The notes beneath the pieces were generated by a model, which had not been told where the DNA came from, searched no databases, and saw only the letters and a list, made by a program, of their open reading frames with translations. 64,000 bases of DNA from WLND01 sp040398845 (GTDB lineage: Bacteria; Actinomycetota; Actinomycetes; S36-B12): positions 1-64,000 of the forward strand of contig JBBATH010000016.1 in assembly GCA_040398845.1 (NCBI GenBank). Direction: 5' to 3'. The stretch's first letter is position 1. Each line of letters opens with the position of its first letter. Below, in pieces: positions 17,969 to 27,053 of the stretch. A program made the translations under genes and the position numbers.

Positions 17969-19537
17969 TTACTCCCACTCGATCGTGCCCGGAGGCTTTG
18001 ATGTGATGTCCAACGTAACGCGATTTACTTCGCGAACCTCGTTCGTGATGCGTGTCGAGATGCGCGCCAGCAGGTCATAGGGCAACCGCGACCAGTCTGC
18101 GGTCATCGCATCCTCACTCGACACCGGGCGGAGCACGATCGGGTGCCCGTAGGTGCGTCCATCCCCTTGAACCCCCACGGAGCGAACATCTGCAAGCAGG
18201 ACCACGGGGAACTGCCAAACATCACGGTCTAATCCGGCACTCGTAAGTTCCTCGCGCGCGATGGCATCTGCCTCGCGCAAGATTGCCAGGCGTTCCGCGT
18301 CGATCGCGCCCACGATGCGAATGGCCAGGCCCGGACCCGGGAAGGGCTGGCGCCAGACGATCTCCTCTGGTAGCCCGAGATCAAGGCCCACCTGCCGCAC
18401 TTCATCCTTGAACAAAGCGCGCAGCGGCTCGACGAGGGCGAATTTCATGTCCTCCGGCAGGCCGCCGACATTGTGGTGACTCTTGATATTCGCAGTGCCT
18501 GATCCGCCGCCGGACTCTACGACATCCGGGTAAAGGGTGCCCTGCACCAGGAAATCAACGGTCTGACCATGAGCGCCAGCATCGGCGATCACCTGTGCCG
18601 TTGCGTCTTCGAACACGCGAATGAACTCGCGGCCGATGATCTTGCGCTTGGTCTCGGGATCACTGACACCGTCAAGGGCGGTGAGAAATCGCTCCTGCGC
18701 ATCGACGACGACGAGGTTCACGCCGGTGGCTGCGACGAAGTCGCGTTCAACCTGCTCAGCCTCGCCCTTGCGCAGCAGGCCGTGGTCGACGAACACGCAG
18801 GTGAGCTGATCACCGACCGCGCGCTGCACGAGCGCCGCGGCGACAGCTGAGTCAACTCCGCCCGAGAGACCGCAGATCACCAAGCCACCGCCGACCTGCT
18901 CCTTGATTCGCGTGACCTGTTCGTCGATCACATTGGTCATGGTCCAGGTCGGTGCGAGCCCCGCGATGTCGTAGAGGAAGTGCACCAGGACGTCCTGCCC
19001 ATGCGCACTGTGCCTGACCTCAGGGTGGTATTGCACGCCCGCCATGCGGCGCTCGGCATTCTCAAAGGCTGCCACGGGCGCACCGGCGGATGTTGCCGAG
19101 ACGATGAAGCCGTCGGGCGCCACCGACACGCAGTCACCGTGAGACATCCACACGTTCGCAGTGGCGGGCAGGCCGGCAAAGAGCACACCCGGCGCGGTAA
19201 CCGTGAGCTCAGTGCCGCCGAACTCGCGCAGTCCCGTCTTGGTGACGGTGCCACCGAGCGCATTGGCCATTGCCTGAAATCCGTAGCAGATGCCGAAGAT
19301 GGGAATGCCGAGCTCGAGGATCGCTCGGTCGAGGGAAGGCGCACCTTCCTCGTACACACTGGACGGACCGCCGGAGAGCACGATGGCGCCGGGATTCTTG
19401 GCCGAGACCTCGGCAGCGGTGATGGTGTGGGGAACCACCTCGGAGTAGACCCGTGCCTCACGCACCCGGCGGGCGATGAGTTGCGCGTATTGGGCCCCGA
19501 AATCAATGACGAGGACTACCTGCTGCGCGTCTGCCAC
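17969..19537 (-). CDS. guaA: GMP synthase (glutamine-hydrolysing)
   Basis: GuaA converts XMP to GMP with glutamine and ATP. The 522 residues show the class I amidotransferase (VLVIDFGAQYAQLIARRVRE, GICYGFQAMA with the catalytic Cys, QYHPEV with the His), then the ATP pyrophosphatase (GLSGGVDSAVAAAL) and the dimerisation domain ending KPPGTIEWE. It is the last enzyme of the guanine branch and lies near guaB and guaB3. The start is GTG. Confidence 0.97.
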   Translation of the reverse strand: MADAQQVVLVIDFGAQYAQLIARRVREARVYSEVVPHTITAAEVSAKNPGAIVLSGGPSSVYEEGAPSLDRAILELGIPIFGICYGFQAMANALGGTVTKTGLREFGGTELTVTAPGVLFAGLPATANVWMSHGDCVSVAPDGFIVSATSAGAPVAAFENAERRMAGVQYHPEVRHSAHGQDVLVHFLYDIAGLAPTWTMTNVIDEQVTRIKEQVGGGLVICGLSGGVDSAVAAALVQRAVGDQLTCVFVDHGLLRKGEAEQVERDFVAATGVNLVVVDAQERFLTALDGVSDPETKRKIIGREFIRVFEDATAQVIADAGAHGQTVDFLVQGTLYPDVVESGGGSGTANIKSHHNVGGLPEDMKFALVEPLRALFKDEVRQVGLDLGLPEEIVWRQPFPGPGLAIRIVGAIDAERLAILREADAIAREELTSAGLDRDVWQFPVVLLADVRSVGVQGDGRTYGHPIVLRPVSSEDAMTADWSRLPYDLLARISTRITNEVREVNRVTLDITSKPPGTIEWE

Positions 19538-19547
19538 GTCCGAGATC

Positions 19548-21608
19548 CTATTGAGAGCCAGCAGAAGGGAAGGCTCCGAGCAGTCCGAGCGAAGCCACGA
19601 TCACGAGATCGATGAGCACGCCAACGACCACCCCCGCGATAAGCCAGCGCCGCGCCAAAGCCGAGGATCGACCGGCATCAGGGAGGTTTCCGCCCGAGGT
19701 TGCCTGCGCCGAGCGCCACCCGAAGTACACCGCGACGAGGCCGAACGGCAGGAAGCAGCAGGCTGTCACGGCCACACCCCAGCCCAGATACGTGGGCGGG
19801 GCACCGGATTCAGGCGTGCCAGCCGGTACCGGCCGCTCACTTGACATCGGGCCGAAGGCCACGTTCGGAGCACCTGTCCGCAGGACTGCCGTCGCAACGG
19901 CCCCTGCCTCATCAGCCGATCGGATCCCGTGCAACACGATGCGCAGGGCGCCGACGGCTTCGTCCGGCACGACCGGATTCCTTGGAGCCGTCGCATCCAC
20001 CCGCCGGTACTCCTCGCCAAGTGCTGGCCGCTGATCGACCTCGCCCTTATTCGGCCACATCGACATCGCGCGCTCGGCCTGCGCCGTAATCGTCAGCGAC
20101 GGATTCACGCCGAGATTCGCCGTGATGGCCGAGCCGTCGACGACGTGCAGCCCCGGATGCCCAAATGCCCGGTGATACGGGTCGATGACACCGTGCGACG
20201 GATCGGCGGCGATCACGCAGCCCCCGACGAAGTGGGCGGTCATGGCCGCGTCGAAACTCTCGAAGACATTGCTCCCTGGGACGCCGTCGATCTTGTCGGC
20301 GATTCGGTGCACGACGTCGGCCGCCGCCGGAATGTAGGTCGGGGCAGGGCGCGATTCGTCCTGACGCGTCGTGAGCTTCCAGCGTCCGAGTCGGGAACGC
20401 CCGCCGGTGAGCGTGAGCGAGTTATCGACCGCCTGCATCACCAGGGAGATAACCGCTCGTTCACTCCAGCGATGCACATTGAGGAGGGCAACCGCCTGAC
20501 GGCGCTGCCGGACCATCTCGCGCATCCACACCCGCCAGCGGGCCCGGCCCTCCTGCGGAACGGTGAGCACCGATTGCAGCAGGCCCATCGAGTTCGAGCC
20601 CTTGCCGTACCTCACCGCCTCGACATGAGTGCTCTCATCGGGGAAGAAACTGGATGTGATGGCGACGCCCTGGGTGTAGTCGCTGTCCGAGGAGCGAGCT
20701 ACCGCGCCGAGGATTGACTCGCTATTCGTGCGCGAAAGTCGACCGAGAGCCGGTGACAGGTTCGGCAGCCGGCCATCGTCCTTCATGCGGTGGAGGAGTC
20801 GCTGGGTGTTGTACGTGCCGGCGGCCATGATGACATGATCGGCGGTGAAGGTACGGCGGCGGCGGCGGAACCAGGCACCGGTGCGCTCCGTCGTGATGAC
20901 GAACCCACCACCCGGCTGCTCGTCGATCGCGACAACGGTCGTGAGGGGGTGAACGACGGCACCGGCACCCTCGGCGAGTCCGAGGTAGTTCTTCGGCAGG
21001 GTGTTCTTCGCACCGATTCGGCACCCGGTCATGCACGATCCGCAGTGGGTGCATCCGGTTCGGGTTGGTCCGACTCCGCCGAAGAATGGATCCTCGCGTG
21101 TCACGCCGGGCCCGTCGCCGAAGTAGACCGCGACCGGTGTGAGCCGGAAGGTGTGGCCGACGCCCATATCGTCGGCGATCGCCTTCATGATGAGGTCGCT
21201 ACGGGTCATGAGCGGGTTGTCGGTGACGCCGAGCATGCGGGATGCCTGGTCGTAGTGCGGGGCCAACTCCTGGGCCCAGTCGGTGATGTGGCGCCATTGC
21301 ACGTCGTCAAAGAATGGCTTGGGCGGAACATAGAGGGTGTTCGCGTAGTTCAGTGATCCACCGCCGACGCCGGCCCCCGCAAGGACGACGACGTGCTTGA
21401 GGATGTGGATGCGCTGGATGCCCATGAGCCCGAGCCGCGGCGCCCACAGGAATGAGCGCAGGCGCCAGGAGGTCTTCGGAAGGTCTCCATCAGCGAAGCG
21501 CCGACCGGCCTCGAACACCGACACGCGGTAGCCCTTTTCGGTGAGCCGCAGGGCGGATACGGAGCCGCCGAAGCCCGATCCGATGATCGCGACGTCAACG
21601 TCCGACAT
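19548..21608 (-). CDS. GMC oxidoreductase (ChoD-like) with C-terminal CD225-like domain
   Basis: Residues 1-545 or so are a GMC flavoenzyme: AIIGSGFGGSVSALRLTEKG (FAD-binding), GAGVGGGSLNYANTL, a cysteine cluster GCTHCGSCMTGC typical of ChoD-type members, and VVDGSAITANLGVNPSLTITA at the end. After a linker, residues 604-686 read PPTYLGWGVAVTACCFLPFG and onward, a two-helix segment with the CC-x-x-PFG and basic-loop layout of CD225/dispanin proteins. ChoD-like enzymes oxidise sterols or other alcohols. The CD225-like tail would anchor the protein in the membrane. The order guaB-guaB3-ChoD-like-guaA matches mycobacteria. Confidence 0.82.
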   Translation of the reverse strand: MSDVDVAIIGSGFGGSVSALRLTEKGYRVSVFEAGRRFADGDLPKTSWRLRSFLWAPRLGLMGIQRIHILKHVVVLAGAGVGGGSLNYANTLYVPPKPFFDDVQWRHITDWAQELAPHYDQASRMLGVTDNPLMTRSDLIMKAIADDMGVGHTFRLTPVAVYFGDGPGVTREDPFFGGVGPTRTGCTHCGSCMTGCRIGAKNTLPKNYLGLAEGAGAVVHPLTTVVAIDEQPGGGFVITTERTGAWFRRRRRTFTADHVIMAAGTYNTQRLLHRMKDDGRLPNLSPALGRLSRTNSESILGAVARSSDSDYTQGVAITSSFFPDESTHVEAVRYGKGSNSMGLLQSVLTVPQEGRARWRVWMREMVRQRRQAVALLNVHRWSERAVISLVMQAVDNSLTLTGGRSRLGRWKLTTRQDESRPAPTYIPAAADVVHRIADKIDGVPGSNVFESFDAAMTAHFVGGCVIAADPSHGVIDPYHRAFGHPGLHVVDGSAITANLGVNPSLTITAQAERAMSMWPNKGEVDQRPALGEEYRRVDATAPRNPVVPDEAVGALRIVLHGIRSADEAGAVATAVLRTGAPNVAFGPMSSERPVPAGTPESGAPPTYLGWGVAVTACCFLPFGLVAVYFGWRSAQATSGGNLPDAGRSSALARRWLIAGVVVGVLIDLVIVASLGLLGAFPSAGSQ

Positions 21609-21631
21609 GCTTCCTCCTGCGGTGCGCTGGT

Positions 21632-23191
21632 CTATTTGAGGCCCAAGCGTTTCAGGGCGCCAACGGCTCGCACAAGTGTCTCGCCCCAGCGCTCATCCGA
21701 CCACCCAAATGGGGCACCGAATCCAAGAAATCGCTGATGGGCGACCGTCTGCGGCTCCGTGTACTTCAGGAGTCCCTCGTCGCCATGCCTTCGACCCATG
21801 CCGGAATCACCCATCCCTCCCATGGGAGCTCGAGTGCTCCCCCACGCTGCCGCGTAGCCCTCGTTCACGTTCACTGTGCCCGCGCGAAGCCGTGCGGCGA
21901 TCCGACGGCCCTGCCGATGATCTCGGGTCACCACCGATGCGTTGAGCCCGTAGGACGAGGCATTCGCCGCCGTCATTGCTTCCTCGTCGGATGCCACCTT
22001 GTAGAGCGCGACGACCGGGCCAAAGATCTCCTCGTCGCACAGGGCCATTTCTGTGGTCACGTTCTCCAGGACTGTTGGCTCGACGTAGTAGGGGCCGATG
22101 TCAGGCCGATGACGGCCACCGATCAGCACACGCGCGCCACGCTCGGTCGCGTCTGCAAGGTGACCAAGCACACGCTCGACCTGAGTAACCGAGATGAGCG
22201 AGCCCATGTCGGCTCCCCAACCGACTCCGGCCTTCATCGTCATCGCCCCGATACGCCGAACAAATGCCGCCGTAAACCCCTCGTAGACGTGCTCATGCAC
22301 GTAGATGCGTTCCATCGAGATGCACAGTTGCCCCGAATTGGAGAAGGAGGCACGTACGGCAATCTCCGACGCTCGCTCGATGTCGGCGTCGGCTCGTACG
22401 ATCATCGCGTTCTTGCCGCCGAGTTCCATCGAGTGGCCGATCAGTCGCTCGCCGCAGCGGCGGGCAACCTCACGCCCGACCCGCGTTGACCCCGTGAACA
22501 TCACATAGTCGACCTCTTCGATGACAAGGGGTCCGACGACGGGTCCCTCTCCCGTCACCACCGGGATGAGATCCGCCGGTACACCCGCCTCGATGAGGAG
22601 GTCAATGGCCCACAGCGCGGTGAGGGTGGTCTGGACATCGGGCTTGAGGATCAACGCATTGCCAGCGAGCAGCGCCGGGATCCCGTCGCTCACCGCCAGG
22701 GTGAGCGGGTAGTTCCAGGGCGCGAGCACGCCGACCAGGCCGCGCGGATGGTGCAGTTCCTGCACCCCGACCATGAGCGGGAAGACGCCACGGTGACGAG
22801 TCGGGCGCAGGAGCCTGCGGGCATCGCGCGCATAGTGCCGCGCAGTGACGAGGACGTCGAGGAGTTCTTCCAGCGCGTCGCGACGTGCCTTGCCCGTCTC
22901 GAGTTGCACGATGTCGAGCGCGGTGTCGCGTCGCTTGAGGACGAGGTCATGGAAGGCGAGGACGATGCGGCAGCGCTCGCGCACTGACCGCGCGGCCCAT
23001 TCGACCTGTGCCGTGCGTGCCCTTTCAGCGGCGCGTTGCACCTCGGGCGCACCTGACAGAGGGAGTGAGTAGACAGGCTCCCCGGTGAACGGAGCGAGAA
23101 CGACTCGGGTCGATGGATCCGCACCAAGGGTCGCGCGCCCGAGGAGTCGCTTCACAACCGCGGGGTCGATCGAAGTGGCCGCATCAGTCAC
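21632..23191 (-). CDS. gabD2: NAD(P)-dependent succinate-semialdehyde dehydrogenase
   Basis: An aldehyde dehydrogenase of 519 residues. NAD(P)-binding FTGSTRVGREVARRC, the general base Glu in MELGGKNAMIV and the catalytic Cys in NSGQLCISMERIYV are present. The last motif is the form found in the succinate-semialdehyde dehydrogenase group (GabD2-like), which feeds succinate to the TCA cycle. The start is the GTG at 23191, which overlaps the guaB3 stop codon (GTGA). The longer reading to 23383 lies wholly inside guaB3 and is rejected. Confidence 0.88.
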   Translation of the reverse strand: MTDAATSIDPAVVKRLLGRATLGADPSTRVVLAPFTGEPVYSLPLSGAPEVQRAAERARTAQVEWAARSVRERCRIVLAFHDLVLKRRDTALDIVQLETGKARRDALEELLDVLVTARHYARDARRLLRPTRHRGVFPLMVGVQELHHPRGLVGVLAPWNYPLTLAVSDGIPALLAGNALILKPDVQTTLTALWAIDLLIEAGVPADLIPVVTGEGPVVGPLVIEEVDYVMFTGSTRVGREVARRCGERLIGHSMELGGKNAMIVRADADIERASEIAVRASFSNSGQLCISMERIYVHEHVYEGFTAAFVRRIGAMTMKAGVGWGADMGSLISVTQVERVLGHLADATERGARVLIGGRHRPDIGPYYVEPTVLENVTTEMALCDEEIFGPVVALYKVASDEEAMTAANASSYGLNASVVTRDHRQGRRIAARLRAGTVNVNEGYAAAWGSTRAPMGGMGDSGMGRRHGDEGLLKYTEPQTVAHQRFLGFGAPFGWSDERWGETLVRAVGALKRLGLK

Positions 23192-24300
23192 GCAGTGACC
23201 ACCATCTCGACTCGCTGGAACTCCTTGACGTCGCTGTAGCCGGTCGTTGCCATGGCCTTGCGGAGAGCCCCAACGATGTTGAGTGTGCCCTCGGCATTGT
23301 CGGAGGGACCATGGAGCACCTGCGCGAAGGCGCCGACCTGCGGCAATAGGTTGCGCTGACCCCGAGGCAGGTGCGGATGCCATGCCTCCGCGCCCCAGTG
23401 TGCCCCGGCCCCCGGAGCATCGGTTGCCCGGGCGAGCACCGAGCCGAGCATCGCGGCATCGGCTCCGCAGGCGAAGGCTTTCACGATGTCGCCGCTGCGA
23501 CCCATCGCACCATCGGCGATGACGTGGACATAGCGGCCACCCGACTCGTCGAGGTAGTCGCGCCGCGCGGCCGCGACATCGCTGACGGCGCTCGCCATCG
23601 GCACCCTGACCCCGAGGACATCGGCGGTCGTGTGTGCGGAGCCACCGCCGAAGCCGACGAGCACGCCTGCCGCACCGGTTCGCATGAGATGAAGGGCGGC
23701 TTGGTAGGTCGCGCAGCCTCCGACGATGACAGGAGCATCGAGCCGGTGGATGAACTCCTTGAGGTTCAGCGGGACGCCATCGCCGCTCACATGCTCAGCC
23801 GAGACCGTGGTGCCCCGGATGACGATCATGTCGGCGCCCGCGGCAGCGGCGGCTGGTGCGAGGGACGCGGTGCTCTGCGGGCTTACCGCTGCCACGACCG
23901 TGACGCCGGCGGCCTTGAGGTCCGCGATGCGCTGCGCGACGAGATCGAGGTTAACTGGCTGCGTCGAGTAGATCTCCTGCATCCGCGAGGTGACCCGTGC
24001 ACCGTCGAGGCCGGCAATCTCGCGCAGGAGAGGCTCCGGATCCTCATAGCGGCCCCAGACTCCCTCGAGGTTGAGGGCGGCCGGCATGCCGAGGGCACCG
24101 AGGGCGCACACACTCGCCGGCGACACGACGGAGTCCATTGGGGCCGCGATGAACGGGAGATCGAAGTGGTAGGCGTCGATGGTCCAGGCGGTCGACACCT
24201 CCTGGGGATCCCGAGTTCGACGGCTCGGGGCGATCGCAACCTCGTCGAGTGAGTAGGCGCGGCGGGCTCGCTTTTGGCCGCCGATCTGGATGTCGGTCAT
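23188..24300 (-). CDS. guaB3: IMP dehydrogenase family protein GuaB3
   Basis: A 370-residue TIM-barrel protein starting MTDIQIGGQKRARRAYSLDE. It resembles GuaB but lacks the two CBS domains and the catalytic flap Cys motif, the mark of the actinobacterial GuaB3 paralogue that lies next to guaB. Its role is not fully established; some GuaB1/GuaB3 relatives act as GMP reductases or are inactive. The ATG at 24300 is 7 bases after the guaB stop codon. A longer reading to 24546 would overlap guaB heavily. Confidence 0.88.
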   Translation of the reverse strand: MTDIQIGGQKRARRAYSLDEVAIAPSRRTRDPQEVSTAWTIDAYHFDLPFIAAPMDSVVSPASVCALGALGMPAALNLEGVWGRYEDPEPLLREIAGLDGARVTSRMQEIYSTQPVNLDLVAQRIADLKAAGVTVVAAVSPQSTASLAPAAAAAGADMIVIRGTTVSAEHVSGDGVPLNLKEFIHRLDAPVIVGGCATYQAALHLMRTGAAGVLVGFGGGSAHTTADVLGVRVPMASAVSDVAAARRDYLDESGGRYVHVIADGAMGRSGDIVKAFACGADAAMLGSVLARATDAPGAGAHWGAEAWHPHLPRGQRNLLPQVGAFAQVLHGPSDNAEGTLNIVGALRKAMATTGYSDVKEFQRVEMVVTA

Positions 24301-24307
24301 CGGGTTC

Positions 24308-25852
24308 CTATCGACTTGAGTAGTTGGGGGCCTCGATGACCATCTGGACGTCGTGCGGGTGGCTCTCGCGAAGGCCTGCCGCGGTGATGCGGACGAAGGA
24401 CCCCTTTTCGTGCAGCTCGGCGATGGTCGCGGCTCCCGAGTAGCCCATGGACGCCCGAAGGCCACCAACGAGCTGGTGCGCGACATTACTGAGGGGCCCT
24501 CGGTAGGCGACCACTCCCTCGATGCCCTCGGGGACGAGCTTGTCATCGCTCAGGACATCGTCCTGGAAGTAGCGGTCCTTGCTGTAGGAGCGGGCCTCGC
24601 CGCGGGATTGCATCGCGCCGAGCGAGCCCATGCCGCGGTAGGACTTGAATTGCTTGCCTCCGACAAACACCACATCCCCCGGTGCCTCCTCGGTCCCGGC
24701 GAGCAGCGATCCGAGCATGACGGTGTCGGCGCCGGCAACGATGGCCTTCGCGATGTCACCTGAGTACTGCAGGCCCCCGTCTCCAATGACCGGGACTCCG
24801 GCTGGTCCGGCCGCGAGCGAGGCCTCGTAGATCGCCGAGATCTGCGGGACTCCGACGCCGGCAACGACGCGGGTCGTGCAGATGGAGCCCGGTCCGACTC
24901 CCACCTTGATGCCATCGGCACCGGCGTCAACGAGCGCCTGTGCACCCGCCCTCGTCGCGACGTTTCCTCCGACGATGTCGATCGAGGTCTCGAGCTTGAG
25001 CAACCGCACCATGTCGATGACGGCCCGGGAGTGTCCGTGCGCCGTGTCGACGATGAGGAAGTCGACTCCTGCATCGGCGAGCGCATGAGCACGCTTGCGG
25101 GCATCCTCGCCAACGCCGACAGCAGCGCCCACGACGAGGCGGCCGCTGGAATCCTTCGTGGCATGCGGGTACTTATCAGCCTTGACGAAATCCTTCACCG
25201 TGAACAGCCCCCGCAAGCGGCCTTCCGCGTCGATGAGCGGGAGCTTTTCGACCTTACGGGTCGCGAGGAGGGCAAGGGCGTCATTGGGGTCGATCCCCAC
25301 CCGGGCGGTGACAAGGGGCATGCGTGTCATGACTGCTGAGGCAGGCTTGTTCATATCGTCCTCGAATCGCATGTCGCGATTCGTGACGATGCCAACGAGG
25401 ATGCCGTCGGGATCGACCACCGGAACTCCGGAGATTCGGTAGCGACCGCAGAGTCGGTCGACGTGTTCGAGGGTGTCGGTCGGCAGGCAGGTCACCGGGT
25501 TTGTCACCATACCGGCCTCGGAGCGCTTGACGAGGTCGACCTGCGCCGCCTGTTCATCGATTGGCAGATTGCGATGGAGCACCCCGACCCCGCCCTGACG
25601 AGCCATGGCGATGGCCATTCTCGACTCGGTCACGGTGTCCATGGCGCTGGAAACGAGGGGCATGCGCACGGCAATATTGCGGGTCACCCGAGAAGTGGTG
25701 TCGACCTCGCTCGGGACGACATCGGACTCCGCAGGGAGTAGGAGCACATCGTCATAGGTGAGTCCGAGATAGCCGAACTTTGAGCGCGAATGTCCTGCTG
25801 CAGTGGCATCGTCCTCGGTGGCGAGGGGATCGTCTTGCCTGCCGATGGCCAA
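24308..25852 (-). CDS. guaB: IMP dehydrogenase
   Basis: GuaB oxidises IMP to XMP, the committed step of guanine nucleotide synthesis. The 514 residues contain LTYDDVLLLPAESDVVP, two CBS domains between about 120 and 235, the catalytic loop GVGPGSICTTRVVAGVG with its Cys, and the flap AMQSRGEARSYSKDRYF. The only usable start is a TTG at 25852, supported by GGAG seven bases before it; the frame closes with TAG a little upstream. The guaB-guaB3 pair is tightly spaced. Confidence 0.97.
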   Translation of the reverse strand: MAIGRQDDPLATEDDATAAGHSRSKFGYLGLTYDDVLLLPAESDVVPSEVDTTSRVTRNIAVRMPLVSSAMDTVTESRMAIAMARQGGVGVLHRNLPIDEQAAQVDLVKRSEAGMVTNPVTCLPTDTLEHVDRLCGRYRISGVPVVDPDGILVGIVTNRDMRFEDDMNKPASAVMTRMPLVTARVGIDPNDALALLATRKVEKLPLIDAEGRLRGLFTVKDFVKADKYPHATKDSSGRLVVGAAVGVGEDARKRAHALADAGVDFLIVDTAHGHSRAVIDMVRLLKLETSIDIVGGNVATRAGAQALVDAGADGIKVGVGPGSICTTRVVAGVGVPQISAIYEASLAAGPAGVPVIGDGGLQYSGDIAKAIVAGADTVMLGSLLAGTEEAPGDVVFVGGKQFKSYRGMGSLGAMQSRGEARSYSKDRYFQDDVLSDDKLVPEGIEGVVAYRGPLSNVAHQLVGGLRASMGYSGAATIAELHEKGSFVRITAAGLRESHPHDVQMVIEAPNYSSR

Positions 25853-25891
25853 CGCGGGCTCCGATGTCTTGTGCTGCTGGGTCGACTAAGG

Positions 25892-26893
25892 CTACTCGCC
25901 GGCGGCATGTGCGATTCGCGCGACCGCATCACTGAGGCTCGTGACGCGATCCACCCCGCGAGGCAGGTCACCGCACCACCCGGGACCACCAACAAGCACC
26001 CGCGGAGCGGGGCGGAAGTGAGGCAAGGTCGCAATCTCCTGAGGATCGCCAGAGACACTGGTCTGCGACCACACGAACACCGCTGCCGGACCGATGCGTT
26101 GCACCGCCTGGACGAGGGAGCTGGCTGGCATTGGCTCGTTGAGAAGGCGGACGGAGATCTGTCGCTCCGCAAGCCCCGCTGCCACGGCCCACAGCGGCAA
26201 GGAATGCTGCTCGCGGTCGGCGGCAGCAAGGATCACCGCACGCGCATTAAGGGGGGCCTTGAGCCGGTGCATCACCTCTGAGAGCGACGAAACGACGGCA
26301 CCGGTGAGCATGTGCTCAACCTCGATGCCCTTTCCGGTCAAGCTCCAGCGCTCGCCAACGCCGGCAAGCACCGGGACGAGTAGTTCGTTCCACGTCGCTA
26401 TGACTCCTACTAGTTCAATGGACGCATCAATGATCCCGGTGCAGGTCGGACCATCAAGTGCCAGTGCGGCCCGAGCCAACCCGCGCGATGTCGCTGAAGC
26501 ACCTGGCAGCGCAATGACGTTCCCGCCACCGGGCCTGCCAGTGCTCTCTGGAATGGTCGTGACGTTTGCTGCAGCGGGGCGTCGGATCAGCTCGGTTACC
26601 GAGGCCATATGCACAGCGGTTGGCTCGGTTGCGTCGTCGTCCGGAGAGAGGATTTCTGCGCTGAGCGCGTCACGGGCCGCGTCGACAGGGGACACTCCGG
26701 CGACAACGAGCCTGCGCATGTGCTCAAGTCGGATCAGGTCCTGGGCCGAGTAGCGACGATGGGAACCCGCCTCATGGGCGGATGGACCGAGCCCGTATCG
26801 GCGGTCCCACGTTCGCAACGTGGCTGGCGCAACCCCTAATCGGCGTGCCACGGCCGAAACCGTGAGGCCTGGGGCGACGCGAGCGGAAGACAC
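25892..26893 (-). CDS. MerR-family B12-binding regulator, CarH/LitR-like
   Basis: A 333-residue regulator. Residues 10-75 form a MerR helix-turn-helix (TVSAVARRLGVAPATLRTWD, RRYSAQDLIRLEHM). Residues 145-205 match the helical bundle that caps B12, with W183-x9-E193-H194, the signature of CarH-type photoreceptors. Residues 215-325 are a Rossmann-like B12 domain with E228-x-H230, where the usual following Gly is replaced by Pro. CarH and LitR repress DNA in the dark and release it when light breaks adenosylcobalamin. Light sensing here is inferred from these motifs. The gene is divergent from whiD. Confidence 0.85.
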   Translation of the reverse strand: MSSARVAPGLTVSAVARRLGVAPATLRTWDRRYGLGPSAHEAGSHRRYSAQDLIRLEHMRRLVVAGVSPVDAARDALSAEILSPDDDATEPTAVHMASVTELIRRPAAANVTTIPESTGRPGGGNVIALPGASATSRGLARAALALDGPTCTGIIDASIELVGVIATWNELLVPVLAGVGERWSLTGKGIEVEHMLTGAVVSSLSEVMHRLKAPLNARAVILAAADREQHSLPLWAVAAGLAERQISVRLLNEPMPASSLVQAVQRIGPAAVFVWSQTSVSGDPQEIATLPHFRPAPRVLVGGPGWCGDLPRGVDRVTSLSDAVARIAHAAGE

Positions 26894-26948
26894 CTGAACA
26901 TTGTGAGTGCCACGGTCCCGAATCGCATCTCATCGAACCGTCGGTGCA

Positions 26949-26966
26949 GCAGATTCTCAAATCTGC
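26949..26966. promoter_or_regulatory. Inverted repeat in the carH-like/whiD divergent region
   Basis: GCAGATT (26949-26955) and AATCTGC (26960-26966) form a perfect inverted repeat around CTCA. It sits just upstream of the predicted whiD -35 box and within the promoter region of the divergent MerR-type gene, so it could be an operator for either. The binding protein is unknown. Confidence 0.5.
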
Positions 26967-26972
26967 CCCATC

Positions 26973-27002
26973 TTGACCAACCTATGAAACGTTTTGTATG
27001 CT
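26973..27002 (+). promoter_or_regulatory. Predicted whiD promoter
   Basis: TTGACC (26973-26978) and TATGCT (26997-27002) resemble housekeeping -35 and -10 boxes with an 18-base spacer. The expected start point is near 27009, just before the palindrome at 27013. Confidence 0.6.
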
Positions 27003-27012
27003 TCTCTTACTC

Positions 27013-27034
27013 GTTCATTGAGCACTCAATGAAC
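27013..27034 (+). promoter_or_regulatory. Perfect 10-bp inverted repeat in the whiD leader
   Basis: GTTCATTGAG (27013-27022) and CTCAATGAAC (27025-27034) are perfect inverted repeats around CA. The site begins just after the predicted transcription start and ends nine bases before the AGGAGG ribosome site (27043-27048). A repressor bound here would block transcription, and as RNA it could form a hairpin. It is AT-rich relative to its surroundings, as operators often are. Confidence 0.75.
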
Positions 27035-27053
27035 AATTTCTCAGGAGGACCCT

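Noticed and set aside
24301..24546. N-terminal extension of GuaB3
   Set aside because: It lies inside guaB in another frame and has no similarity to the family; the ATG at 24300 matches the family start.
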